Source: Mesorhizobium sp. M2A.F.Ca.ET.046.03.2.1 (GTDB taxonomy: Bacteria > Pseudomonadota > Alphaproteobacteria > Rhizobiales > Rhizobiaceae). Taken from it: a stretch of 64,000 bases of DNA. The stretch is from positions 558,001 through 622,000 of the forward strand of contig NZ_CP034449.1 of NCBI RefSeq assembly GCF_003952425.1, written 5' to 3'. The notes under the pieces were generated by a model, which ran no database searches, was not told the origin of the DNA, and saw nothing but the letters and a program-made list of their open reading frames with translations. Both the position numbers and the translations under genes were made by a program. Positions within the stretch are counted from its first letter, which is position 1, and the number at the start of each line of letters is the position of its first letter. Below are positions 36,455-45,058 of this stretch, piece by piece.

Positions 36455-37153
36455 TTACCTCGAGCCATGATTTCGCGCGGCCGAGATGACCTCCTCGGCC
36501 AAATCCTGCCTGAGCATTTCAATGGGCACCCGGCCATCCAGGAGAGGGCACGGGCGTGTCAGCCAGAGCCATGCAAGCCGGGGATTGGCGATCGAGGCGA
36601 GCACCTGCCGTATCCCGGGTGCCGGCCTGCAATCCACGAACTGAGCCAGGGGAAACACATGCTTGCGCGCACCCCTGCGCAGCGCGACCACGTCGTTGTG
36701 ACGTTGCCACCAGTGCAGCGTGGACCGCGGTATACCATATTGATCCTCCAGGTATGTCGGCCCGGCGACTTGCCCGGCCCACTCCTGGATGCGCAGGAAG
36801 TCGCCCTTGCCGTCCTCCGCCCTTGCAGCTGGGTTGCCTGCTGTTGCCTCGACCAACGCTGCTGGCAGCGCCTCCTCGCCGACGTCGGCATCGAGGCGCC
36901 GGGCCGCCTCGGCCGCGAGCCTGTCGACGAAGCCCGAGGCTAGGGCTACCAAGTCGTCCTGGATCGCCTGCCGGCTCGCCGGCGATTGCTCCCTGTCGGG
37001 AGCGATCCTGCAATCCGCCACGCAGGGCGGGCAGCGACCGTGCTCCTCCATGACCTCGCCGAAGCGGACCAGGACGCGCTGGACTTCCTTCGCCACAAGG
37101 CTTGAGAGCTCGTACTGCCGGGATTGCGTTACTGTGTCAGGTGATTTGGTCAT
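36455..37153 (-). CDS. Xre/MbcA/ParS-type antitoxin-like protein without a visible toxin
   Basis: The 232-residue protein has a C-terminal MbcA/ParS (DUF2384-related) domain: YGIPRSTLHWWQRHNDVVAL, then FPLAQFVDCRPAPGIRQVLASI and LTRPCPLLDGRVPIEMLRQD. In this family the C-terminal part neutralises a RES-domain toxin. The start has GGAGGGGGAG in front. No RES gene lies on either side within the window, so this is an orphan or the toxin is lost. The N-terminal 110 residues are not similar to antitoxins that I know and contain a Cys-Pro-Pro-Cys pair. Confidence 0.7.
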   Translation of the reverse strand: MTKSPDTVTQSRQYELSSLVAKEVQRVLVRFGEVMEEHGRCPPCVADCRIAPDREQSPASRQAIQDDLVALASGFVDRLAAEAARRLDADVGEEALPAALVEATAGNPAARAEDGKGDFLRIQEWAGQVAGPTYLEDQYGIPRSTLHWWQRHNDVVALRRGARKHVFPLAQFVDCRPAPGIRQVLASIANPRLAWLWLTRPCPLLDGRVPIEMLRQDLAEEVISAARNHGSR

Positions 37154-37528
37154 TCCGTGGCTCCCCCTCCGGAAAAACGTCTAGGCCGCTCAAACCTCGC
37201 TCATCAAAACATCGCTTCTTCGCAGGTCGGGCGATGGGTGGATCGCCTCCTGGCTGGTTTGTAGACATTGCACATGCTTGGCTCCTTGAGGGCTTCGGGA
37301 CCGCTGAGCGGCCGAATTCAAAATCCGCTCAGCCGAATATGCTATGCTCCACCAGTTCCGCACGTGTCCCGTTCGCATCGATCTGGCGAGAGGAACCGCA
37401 GGATGGCGATGCCGAGCACGACCTGCGGCGAAATCGGCCGCGGCATTAGTGAGCCCAACCGAAGGTCACGGCCGACGAACCTCCGCCAGGCAAAGTCGGC
37501 TTCAGCCTCGTAAACCAGCCTCCATGTC
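37154..37528. other. Gap between the MbcA-type and FAD hydroxylase genes
   Basis: No gene or clear signal was seen. Short open frames on the minus strand have no ribosome-binding site. The right end contains the 3' flank of the hydroxylase gene. Confidence 0.35.
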
Positions 37529-39154
37529 TCATTCGGATTTCCCAGGCTCAGATTGGGAGCGACGTTCTCCCCGCATTATCTCAATTAGACGTCGGCTTTC
37601 AGGGATCGCGTTTCCTCGCCATGCGACGTGTTGGTCTGGCCTCACCAGCACCAACGGCGCTTCAAAGTGGCGGTCGATCAAAGCTTCGTCCAACCGCAGC
37701 ACCTTGAGCGGAATCCCTGTTGCTTCCACGTCTTCCACCAAGGCGGAGACGTCGCGTTGCCCTTCGCCCACGATCAAGGTGAAGCCGATGCCGAAAAGAT
37801 CGTAGATCGAAATCGTCTCGTCGATCCAGAAATGCGGCGCCAAGTGACCAGGCGTAGCGTCCGGTACATAACGACTTACCTCGAGGGGCGGACCTTCCCG
37901 ATCCGGCGGCGCGATCGCCGGCGAGTTAGTATAGCGGTAGCCGAGGACAAGTCCGAGCGAATGGAATTCGGGCGTTTTCAGCTTTCTTATTTCCGCCGCT
38001 GCCGCAGTCCTGGCGGCATCCGCCTCCGGGCCGGTTTCGCCAAGGATCGGATCGGCGAAGTTCTCCGATAGCGCTCCGACATTGCGCGTCGCGCTGTCGA
38101 TAACGGCCTTGTGGACCTGCGCGCGCTCGACTGCGTAGCTGTCGAGGAGGCCCTCGCCCGCCCATCCGCCAAGCGCGGCAGCCAGCTTCCACGCCAGATC
38201 GACGGCATCGCCGATCCCGAGGTTCATCCCGTGACCTCCAAAGGGCGAATGCAGGTGACAGGCGTCGCCGGCGAGAAATGCGCGGCCTTTCCGGTAGCCA
38301 TCCGCCAGGAGGCTGTGAACTACCCAATTATCGCGGGCCAGCACTTCAATCTCCACCTCGCATCCGATCGCGCGACGGGCGACATTCAGGATGTCTTCGG
38401 TCGGCACCTCCGCTTGAGCGACGCGCGAGAAATACCAAACGTCACCCTGATCGAGTGGTCCGATGATACTCGCGGCGTCGGGTCGCACGATAAAGTGGAA
38501 AAGCCCCCTCGGCAGGCCGTTGCGCTCGATCAGACCGGGGATGCGAAGGATCAAGGTCGCAAAGGTGGTCAGATTGCTCTTGCCCCGCATCTCGATCCCG
38601 AGGAGCCTGCGGACGGAGCTCCTCCCGCCATCGGCTCCGATGATGTAAGGCGCCCGCAGTTCCCGCTCGGCTCCGTCGCGTCCTCGGACGCGCGCGACGA
38701 CGCCCTCGGACTCCTCGGCAAAGGATACGAGCTCCCATCCAAACATCACCGTCGCGAGGGGCTCCGATGCGACCTTTTCGGCAAGGATGCCTTCGATCAC
38801 ATATTGGGGGATGAACTCGGCATGTTCGGGAAATTCATCGCGGCGCTGCGGACTCGCGCAAAACGAATCGTCGAAGCTGACGATCGGATTGGCGAAAAGT
38901 GTATGCTGGAAGAGGACGCGGCGCGGAAAACCCTGCGGCAAGGGCGAGCGACGGCGTACCTCCGGTACAAGACCCCAGCGCCGCATATGCGCCATTGTGC
39001 GCACATTGGTGGTCTTCGCGCGCGGCTGTACTCCGGTCCGTTCGTTCCGCTCCACAACGCATACACGCTTTCCGCGCATCGTCAGTTCGGTGGCGAGGGC
39101 GAGGCCGGTCGGGCCACCGCCTATGATCAATACATCCGCGTCGCGATTGTCCAT
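37529..39154 (-). CDS. FAD-dependent aromatic ring monooxygenase (class A)
   Basis: This 541-residue class A flavoprotein has GGGPTGLALATEL (FAD beta-alpha-beta fold), IIGADGGRSSVRRLLG, which carries the conserved DG motif, and the GD motif AFLAGDACHLHSPFGGHGMNLGIGD. The C-terminal thioredoxin-like domain is of the phenol or 3-(3-hydroxyphenyl)propionate hydroxylase type. Such enzymes use NAD(P)H and O2 to add an OH to a phenolic ring. The gene follows the FAH-family gene by 17 bases and is co-transcribed. Product of this step would be a catechol or quinol suitable for a VOC dioxygenase. Confidence 0.85.
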   Translation of the reverse strand: MDNRDADVLIIGGGPTGLALATELTMRGKRVCVVERNERTGVQPRAKTTNVRTMAHMRRWGLVPEVRRRSPLPQGFPRRVLFQHTLFANPIVSFDDSFCASPQRRDEFPEHAEFIPQYVIEGILAEKVASEPLATVMFGWELVSFAEESEGVVARVRGRDGAERELRAPYIIGADGGRSSVRRLLGIEMRGKSNLTTFATLILRIPGLIERNGLPRGLFHFIVRPDAASIIGPLDQGDVWYFSRVAQAEVPTEDILNVARRAIGCEVEIEVLARDNWVVHSLLADGYRKGRAFLAGDACHLHSPFGGHGMNLGIGDAVDLAWKLAAALGGWAGEGLLDSYAVERAQVHKAVIDSATRNVGALSENFADPILGETGPEADAARTAAAAEIRKLKTPEFHSLGLVLGYRYTNSPAIAPPDREGPPLEVSRYVPDATPGHLAPHFWIDETISIYDLFGIGFTLIVGEGQRDVSALVEDVEATGIPLKVLRLDEALIDRHFEAPLVLVRPDQHVAWRGNAIPESRRLIEIMRGERRSQSEPGKSE

Positions 39155-39171
39155 TAGCCAGCGTCCTCGGA

Positions 39172-40023
39172 TCAGGCTTCCGCGACCACGGGATTAGAGA
39201 GGGTCCCGATGTTCTCAATCTCTACCTCACAGACGTCTCCTGGCTTCATGAATATCTTCGGATCTCGTGCATTGCCGACGCCGGACGGTGTGCCGCTGAC
39301 AATCAGATCGCCCGGGTTGAGGGTCATGCCAACGCTCAGCTTGGCGACCAGCTCGGCAATCGGGAAGATCAGATCAGCGGTGCTCGCATCCTGCAGCACC
39401 TCTCCGTTGAGCCGCGTCTGGATGCGCAGCCCGCTTGCACCGGCGGGCAATTCGTCCGCAGTGACGAATTCAGGCCCAATGGAGCCGGTAGAATCGAAAT
39501 TCTTGCCAATGGTCCATTGGTTCGTCTGCAGCTGGAAATCGCGAATGGAGCCGTCGTTGAAGACCGTGTAACCGGCAACATGCTCGAGGGCGCGTTCGAC
39601 TGGGATCGCGCGCCCAGCCTTGCCAATGACAGCGACGAGTTCTCCTTCATAGTCGAACAACGACGAGACCTTCGGTCGAACGAGGCTCGCCCCATGAGGG
39701 ACGAGATTTTCGTTGAACCGGACAAACACCGTCGGGAAGGACGGTACTTCCATTCGACTCTCGGAAACGTGGTCGGCATAGTTCAGCCCCACGCACAGCA
39801 CCTTGCCGGCATGACGGAATGGCAGGTCGGAGGCGACGCGCGCCATGTCGATGAGATCTCCCTTCGAGAGGGCCAGGAAGGCATCCTCATAGCTGCCCTC
39901 CCTGACAATCTGATCGAGGCTGCCTGGCCAAGCCAACGCACCTTCATTTAAGCCGCGCCAACCGTCTTCGGTCCTGACGGCCAGACCGAGCTTCCCATCG
40001 AGCGAATAGCTCCTAAAACGCAT
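39172..40023 (-). CDS. Fumarylacetoacetate hydrolase-family protein
   Basis: The 283-residue protein fits the FAH fold: VGLNYADHVSE, FDYEGELVAVIG with metal-binding Glu residues, and FNDGSIRDFQ with the Asp. The pattern GDLIVSGTPSGVGNARDP is the C-terminal signature. FAH members hydrolyse C-C bonds of acylpyruvates or isomerise/decarboxylate ring-cleavage products (HpcE, DmpH-like). The start has GGAGAGG upstream. It is the first gene of an operon with the FAD hydroxylase and divergent from the second GntR gene, which shares the intergenic operator. Confidence 0.88.
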   Translation of the reverse strand: MRFRSYSLDGKLGLAVRTEDGWRGLNEGALAWPGSLDQIVREGSYEDAFLALSKGDLIDMARVASDLPFRHAGKVLCVGLNYADHVSESRMEVPSFPTVFVRFNENLVPHGASLVRPKVSSLFDYEGELVAVIGKAGRAIPVERALEHVAGYTVFNDGSIRDFQLQTNQWTIGKNFDSTGSIGPEFVTADELPAGASGLRIQTRLNGEVLQDASTADLIFPIAELVAKLSVGMTLNPGDLIVSGTPSGVGNARDPKIFMKPGDVCEVEIENIGTLSNPVVAEA

Positions 40024-40078
40024 CGTCCTCTCCAGCTTTCAATCGGATACTTTTGAGCCACTCTATGTCGTAAAAAAC

Positions 40079-40106
40079 TTGATTATGCAACATAAAATGT
40101 ATATTC
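40079..40106. promoter_or_regulatory. Promoter and candidate operator between the FAH and second gntR-type genes
   Basis: TTGATT (40079-40084) with TATATT (40100-40105, spacer 15) could be the gntR promoter. Inside are ATTATGCA (40082-40089) and AAATGTAT (40095-40102), both shared with sites elsewhere. AATGTATATTC here (40096-40106) recurs exactly, in reverse, at 51922-51932. The location between divergent genes suits control of both. Confidence 0.5.
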
Positions 40107-40139
40107 GATATCCGAATAGTTTCTTGCACGGGACCCGCG

Positions 40140-40823
40140 ATGAGCACTGTGGCCAGCTACAAGAGCCAGACTGCGCGCACATTCGACCTGCTGAAAGCAG
40201 CGATCGTCGAGGCGAAGTATGCCCCGGGTGACAAGCTCAAAATCGACCAGTTGAGTGAGGCATTCGACTCAAGTTCGGGAGCCGTGCGCGAGGCGTTGTC
40301 GGGCCTGACCGCGGAAGGGCTCGTCGTGGCGCAGCCCCAGAAAGGTTTCGTGGTCGCGCCGATCTCGCGACGCGACCTCGAGGACCTGACCCAAGTGCGT
40401 GTGCAGATCGAATGCAGATGCTTGGCCGATACGATTGCGGCTGCAGGGATAGAATGGGAAGGCAGGATCCTCTCGCTGCAGCACCAGCTTCGTGCTTTGG
40501 AACACACGGCTCGTGTTCCCGGTTCCCGGGAAGGTCAGCAATGGCATCAGCTCCATTTTGCTTTCCATTCCGAACTAACGTCGCTTTGCCCCAACACCTG
40601 GTGGCAAAAGCTGCGCCAACAATTATTCATCCAGTCCGAGCGCTATCGCCGTCTCTCCGGCCCGCTCGACGAGGAAGGTCGTGACGTCTCAGCAGAGCAC
40701 GAAGCGATCGCCAAGGCAGCGATCATCCGCGATACTGAGGCTGCCGTTCGTCACATGGCTGCACACCTGCGCCGAACGACCGACATCCTTCTGAAGTCGC
40801 GAATCCCATTCTCTGAGGACTGA
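40140..40823 (+). CDS. GntR/FadR-family transcriptional regulator (second paralogue)
   Basis: This 227-residue paralogue of the regulator at 31018 shares most residues of the winged helix (FDSSSGAVREALSGLTAEGLV, in outline; PQKGFVVAPISRRDL) and of the FCD domain (RRTTDILLKSRIPF at the end). It is divergent from the FAH-hydroxylase operon with the operator between. The recognition helices are nearly the same, so both regulators may bind the same sites. Start ATG follows AT-rich leader. Confidence 0.9.
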   Translation: MSTVASYKSQTARTFDLLKAAIVEAKYAPGDKLKIDQLSEAFDSSSGAVREALSGLTAEGLVVAQPQKGFVVAPISRRDLEDLTQVRVQIECRCLADTIAAAGIEWEGRILSLQHQLRALEHTARVPGSREGQQWHQLHFAFHSELTSLCPNTWWQKLRQQLFIQSERYRRLSGPLDEEGRDVSAEHEAIAKAAIIRDTEAAVRHMAAHLRRTTDILLKSRIPFSED

Positions 40824-41157
40824 TGCGCGCTGCGTAGGTATAGCCGATTTTCGGCCAACGCTCAGCCGCAAAATGGCCGACCGTCAAAGGCACGTGGCCT
40901 TACCGCTCGAAGGGAGTTGAACGTCCCACGCCCTTGGCCCCTGTGACGGCCGCTCATGGGAGCACGCCCTAGCTCGGCTGGAGATTTCACATGCCCGGGC
41001 GGCGCAAAACGGGTGGTCTCAGAACTCGGCCGAGGAAGCGAGGATATGGCGGGGCGGGTTGCGCTCTGATGGCCCGCCCCCAATCGAGCAAAACCCGCCC
41101 CCGGCAAACAAACCGGAACGGTCTTGCCGTTCCCGCCGGTTGCCGAATTGATATCGA
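40824..41157. other. Convergent intergenic region with hairpins
   Basis: The gntR-type and amidohydrolase genes converge here. No gene is seen. GGGGCGGG (41051-41058) and CCCGCCCC (41073-41080) form a perfect 8-bp stem, and AACGGTCTTGCCGTT forms a smaller one near 41119-41133. Both could terminate the minus-strand transcript of amidohydrolase, though no T-run follows. Confidence 0.4.
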
Positions 41158-42144
41158 CTACAGCCTGAGCAGCGCCTTGATGTTGCCACCCAGTATCTTC
41201 TCCCGGTCCCCTGCTTCGAGGTCAACCGTGTCGAGAGCCGCGTAGGTGGGCAGGATTGGGCCAAACGGCATATCGGTCGCGAAGAGAACGTGCTCCGCGC
41301 CGAAAAACTTCAGGCCCGAAGGGAGCCCCGCCGTGCCGCCGAAGAGAGCGGTATCGGCATAGAACATGCGAAAATAGTCCAGGTGGGGTCTCTTCAGTGA
41401 GCGCAGAACGCCGCTGTAGTCCTCGTCAGCAGTCCGGCTGCCGAGGAATTCCATGCCAGGCCCGACCCTTCCGTCGAAAAACGGGATCATCCCACCCAAA
41501 TGATGGGTAATGATCCTCAGATTCGGATAACGGTCGAGGACGCCGGCATAGACCAGCCGAGACATCGCCACTGATGTTTCGTAAGGCCAGCCGAAACACC
41601 ACCACATCTCATAGCGGGATTTCGCTTCGGACTTGTAGTCGGTCATTGCGGCCGTGCGCGCCGGATGGAGCCAGATAGGCAGGTCAAGCTCGGCCATGGT
41701 CGCGAAGATCGGCTCGAACTCCGGCAGATCAAGTGGCCGACCGACGATGTTCGTGTAGATCTGCACTCCGCGCGCGCCGAGTTCGGTGACGGCGCGCCGT
41801 ATCTCCGAAACGGCGCTGTCCACGTCGAGAAGCGACACCGTGGCTACGAAGGCGGGGAAACGGTCCGGGTGGAGGCGCACCAGTTCCGCCATCTCGTCAT
41901 TGCATATGCGTGCCAGCTCGGTGGCATTCTCCCGAGTGGCGATCTCTTCCAGCACGGGATGCGGGGAAGCGATCACCTGGCTGTAGCCATCGATGACGTC
42001 CATCTCTCGGAAGCGGGCATCGAGGTTTGTCAGCGAGCGCACCCCCCTCAACCGTGCAGCGCTATTGCCGAGCCCAGTCGAACGGGAGATCAGCGCGTTG
42101 AGGTATTTTTCTGGGAAAATATGGGTGTAGGCGTCCAGTGGCAT
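41158..42144 (-). CDS. Amidohydrolase-2 (ACMSD-like) family protein
   Basis: The 328-residue protein fits the ACMSD/gamma-resorcylate decarboxylase branch: DAYTHIFPEKYL at the start, GARGVQIYTNIVGRPLD, IWLHPART with a metal His, IITHHLGGM and FATDMPFGP with the final metal Asp. The N-terminal HxH metal pair of the family reads Tyr-Thr-His, so the first His is replaced by Tyr. The substrate may be a carboxylated phenol or muconate semialdehyde. The gene ends an apparent minus-strand series beginning with the ABC substrate-binding protein. Confidence 0.82.
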   Translation of the reverse strand: MPLDAYTHIFPEKYLNALISRSTGLGNSAARLRGVRSLTNLDARFREMDVIDGYSQVIASPHPVLEEIATRENATELARICNDEMAELVRLHPDRFPAFVATVSLLDVDSAVSEIRRAVTELGARGVQIYTNIVGRPLDLPEFEPIFATMAELDLPIWLHPARTAAMTDYKSEAKSRYEMWWCFGWPYETSVAMSRLVYAGVLDRYPNLRIITHHLGGMIPFFDGRVGPGMEFLGSRTADEDYSGVLRSLKRPHLDYFRMFYADTALFGGTAGLPSGLKFFGAEHVLFATDMPFGPILPTYAALDTVDLEAGDREKILGGNIKALLRL

Positions 42145-42278
42145 CGTTGCATCTCTTTGGCAGGTCGGTCGGACTGGCTACGCATGGGTGCGCCAGTTCA
42201 GATCGGTATCGGATAAGAGCGGTGAACCGGAAGCCAGTGGCTGCGGCTTAGCCGCTGGCTTCCTACAATCATTGACTG

Positions 42279-43313
42279 CTACTGAAGTCTTGCGGCCGCT
42301 TCGTTGACGATGGTCGGATCGAAATGCTGCATGGCGTCGAAATCCGCCTTCACAACCCCAAGTCCGCGAACCACGTCGACGTTCTTCTGGAGAAGCGCCG
42401 GATCCAAGGCAAGGTTGTGCGGGCGGCAAAAGTCCTTGCCAGGCTTGAAGACATAGGCGTCGATCGCGGACGTCGGCAGCTTGGTGGCCTCCGAGAATAT
42501 CTTAAGTGCCTCCTGGCGGTTGGCCGGATCGGTATACCAGCGGTTGACGCGAAGAAAGTCTTCCATGAAGTCGACGACAGCGGCGCGATTCTTATCAAGG
42601 AAGCTCTGACTCACCACCCAGAATGACAGTGCGACTGGCCCGCCAAAGGCATCGCGGGTCGTGAAGAGCGTATCGGAGTTTTCTTGCAGTTCCGGATCCG
42701 CCGAGGTGACCGACGTCGAGGCGATGAGGTCAGCCTTGCCATCCTTGAGCAGGGCCTTCATCGTGGGGAAGGGACTCTCGATGAGCGTGTAGTCGCGGTT
42801 TTCCTCCAGGCCGTGTTTCTTCAGCATGGCCAGCTGCGACAGATGCACCCCACTTCCACGGCCGATGGTGGCAACTACCTTGCCCTTCAGGTCTTCAACG
42901 GTCTTGATTCCTGAGCCCTTGCGAACCCTGAACTCAGCGGAGAAACAACCCTCACCACCATCCAAGCTCTCGAGCGAGAATGCCTTCAGATCTGTCAGGC
43001 CGGCATTCTGCACAGCAAGCGGCAGACTAACGTAATTCAGCGTGCCGATGTCGAGCTCCCCCGCCTGCAATGCGGTGATGGTGGGCGAGGAGCCGGCAAC
43101 ATAAACCGGCTCCACGACATAGCTCTTCCCTGCATGGAGGAGTATGTCCGACTTCTTCATCATGAGGGATATCAGGTTTGAGGGGGCCGAAACCCAGCTC
43201 ACCCTGAGCTTGACCGGCTCGGCAATCGCGCCAGCCGTAAATAGGCCAATCATAGCCAGCGCCGCCATGACGGCGACGACTGGCTGACTTGTCCTGTGGA
43301 AATATTTCCTCAC
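42279..43313 (-). CDS. ABC transporter substrate-binding protein (NitT/SsuA/TauA type)
   Basis: The 344-residue NMT1-like binding protein has a signal peptide ending near AIA (residues 1-31) and the family pattern LQAGELDIGTLNYVSLPLAVQ and DLKGKVVATIGRGSG. It begins with GTG preceded by AGGAGGAGAAG. Proteins of this class bind sulfonates, nitrate, taurine or aromatic carboxylates. The ATPase and two permeases lie about 1.7 kb away on the plus strand, so they probably form one importer split by an amidohydrolase gene. The candidate operator lies 60-90 bases upstream. Confidence 0.87.
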   Translation of the reverse strand: MRKYFHRTSQPVVAVMAALAMIGLFTAGAIAEPVKLRVSWVSAPSNLISLMMKKSDILLHAGKSYVVEPVYVAGSSPTITALQAGELDIGTLNYVSLPLAVQNAGLTDLKAFSLESLDGGEGCFSAEFRVRKGSGIKTVEDLKGKVVATIGRGSGVHLSQLAMLKKHGLEENRDYTLIESPFPTMKALLKDGKADLIASTSVTSADPELQENSDTLFTTRDAFGGPVALSFWVVSQSFLDKNRAAVVDFMEDFLRVNRWYTDPANRQEALKIFSEATKLPTSAIDAYVFKPGKDFCRPHNLALDPALLQKNVDVVRGLGVVKADFDAMQHFDPTIVNEAAARLQ

Positions 43314-43375
43314 CTTCTCCTCCTTTGTGACGCGCTGAAAGCGCCTTCTACGCGGCGGGCCCTATGGACCGTCGG

Positions 43376-43403
43376 ATTATGCATTTTTAATTGTGAAATG
43401 TAT
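43376..43403. promoter_or_regulatory. Candidate GntR operator upstream of the substrate-binding protein gene
   Basis: ATTATGCATTT (43376-43386) and AAATGTAT (43396-43403) form an imperfect inverted repeat, ATGCATTT against ATACATTT on the other strand, nine bases apart, the cleanest case of the regional motif. Confidence 0.5.
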
Positions 43404-43533
43404 TACACGCAAGCAAATCTTTCATCCTTATTGCGAGCGACGCCGTGGCTTCGAATCGGGTGAAAGCCGCCTGGCTCAGAAGGCAGACGGTGAAGGTCCG
43501 CAATGCGGAGGCATGGATTCGGATTGCCTCTCG

Positions 43534-44814
43534 CTAACCCTCCAGCCTGTGAAATTCCTTGACGGTGTTACGCATGACCATGCCGATATAGGCTTCCGCC
43601 TCGCGCCCGGAAATGTGACCGTCGGCCATCATACCGCTCAACGCCAAACCGAGCGCCTGCCGGCCGGTGCGGTCCATCATCCAAGCCTTCTCCTCCCAGC
43701 CATGCAACGGATTGGCCCTTACGGGAACGCCCGACAACATTCCAAAGGCCACATCCGAATATGCGTCGGTGCCGTACATCAGCTTCTCTGGGAACCACTC
43801 CAGCGCCTGCCTGATCTGGTTCGAGAGGGAGCGGGGATATTGAAAGAGATCAGCACAGGAAAAGTCAGTATAGACATTGGCATATGAGGTCAGCGTGACG
43901 GTCTCCGTCACAAAAGGCCACCCTCCGTGGAGCAAGAGAAAGCGGGTTTGAGACGCTTCTCGGAACACCGTCTCCATCAGCAACGGGTTGCTACCCGAAA
44001 CTCGGAACTGCCGCTTGGCGCCAATGCCGGTATGCATCTGGACCGCCAAGTCAAGCCTGCCCGCCTCAAGCGCAATGGCCCTGAACACGTAGTCCTGAAT
44101 CGCTTTATGTTCGGAAGGCGACAGGGTGCCCTGCTTGCGCCCCCTCCGTCCCTTTGCATAGAGGGGTTCAATGTCAGCCCGGTCGTAACTGCCGAAGCTC
44201 AGATCGCGTGAATAGGGTGTGTTGAACTTGATTCCGATCGCGCCGCTCTCCTTGCCGCTGCGCAGCGAGGCGAACACGACCTGCTCCAGATAAGCGTCGA
44301 CGGTCCCAGGCACATCCTCGCGGTCAAATTGCTTGAGCTTGCGGACCATCGTATCGAAAAGGCGGCGGGACGGTCCGTCCGGCATCGGATCGCAAAGGAA
44401 GGGCCAGAGCATCCATTCGGCATGCATGCACCAAGGAAACCGCGCCATCGGCAGCGTCTCTTGGATGTCCGCATTTATATTGACCATCGATTTGAGATTG
44501 AGGCGATCCAGCACCCACGGATTGTAGGCCAAACCGTGCGAGGCCATGATGGATGCCTTCGTCTCCATCAAATTGGCGAGATGGCCAGGCTCGAAATCGC
44601 GGTGCTCGTATCCCCAAAGGGCCGACCAAGCGTCGAGATATTCGGGATTGTACGGCCGCATCCGCTTCGGGAGCTCAAACTCATAGGGTTGAATCGGTGA
44701 CTCAGCCACGCCGGCCGGCTCCGCGCCAAGGGGTTGCGGATGGGCGTGGCTGTCGATCGCGACGAACGCATCGATCTCCCGTTGCAGCCCTTCGTCGGCG
44801 CCTGTCAGATACAT
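43534..44814 (-). CDS. Amidohydrolase-2 family protein (second)
   Basis: The 426-residue protein has an intact metal motif AIDSHAHPQP (DxHxH), GIKFNTPYSRD, LAVQMHTGIGAKRQF with His, FLLLHGGWPF and LMYGTDAYS with the final Asp. It is longer than the ACMSD-like neighbour and its sequence matches uronate isomerase-like or aromatic-acid amidohydrolases only loosely. ATG at 44814 follows AGGAGG; an upstream frame to 44871 lacks one. It is divergent from the ABC transporter genes across a shared control region. Reaction unknown; hydrolysis or decarboxylation of an imported compound is plausible. Confidence 0.78.
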   Translation of the reverse strand: MYLTGADEGLQREIDAFVAIDSHAHPQPLGAEPAGVAESPIQPYEFELPKRMRPYNPEYLDAWSALWGYEHRDFEPGHLANLMETKASIMASHGLAYNPWVLDRLNLKSMVNINADIQETLPMARFPWCMHAEWMLWPFLCDPMPDGPSRRLFDTMVRKLKQFDREDVPGTVDAYLEQVVFASLRSGKESGAIGIKFNTPYSRDLSFGSYDRADIEPLYAKGRRGRKQGTLSPSEHKAIQDYVFRAIALEAGRLDLAVQMHTGIGAKRQFRVSGSNPLLMETVFREASQTRFLLLHGGWPFVTETVTLTSYANVYTDFSCADLFQYPRSLSNQIRQALEWFPEKLMYGTDAYSDVAFGMLSGVPVRANPLHGWEEKAWMMDRTGRQALGLALSGMMADGHISGREAEAYIGMVMRNTVKEFHRLEG

Positions 44815-44936
44815 TACCTGTTCCTCCTGGGGGTTTCCTGTTTGCCTCCCAAAAACTGCACGGAGGCGCATTCTCTGCCGTTAAATCTGACGGCGCTATC
44901 CTTCCACAGAGCATCGTCCCACCAGCATCAGCCGTG

Positions 44937-44964
44937 TTGACAACCCTCAATGGATTATGCATTT
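44937..44964. promoter_or_regulatory. Candidate promoter/operator between the second amidohydrolase and the ABC genes
   Basis: TTGACA (44937-44942) is followed by ATTATGCATTT (44954-44964), the same 11 bases as at 43376. TTGACA suits a plus-strand promoter, though no good -10 lies at 17 bases. The shared motif suggests joint control of both divergent units. Confidence 0.45.
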
Positions 44965-45058
44965 GTAGCGAAGAAATAGTTTTTTTCAAGTGCTCATGCT
45001 GGGCGCGTTTGGAGGAGGCGCCGGAGGATTTCGCGGGGCCGCCTTTGGGAGGAATAGA

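Noticed and set aside
38111..39157. Open frame of 348 codons on the plus strand
   Set aside because: It is the antisense of the FAD hydroxylase gene, whose motifs are unmistakable.
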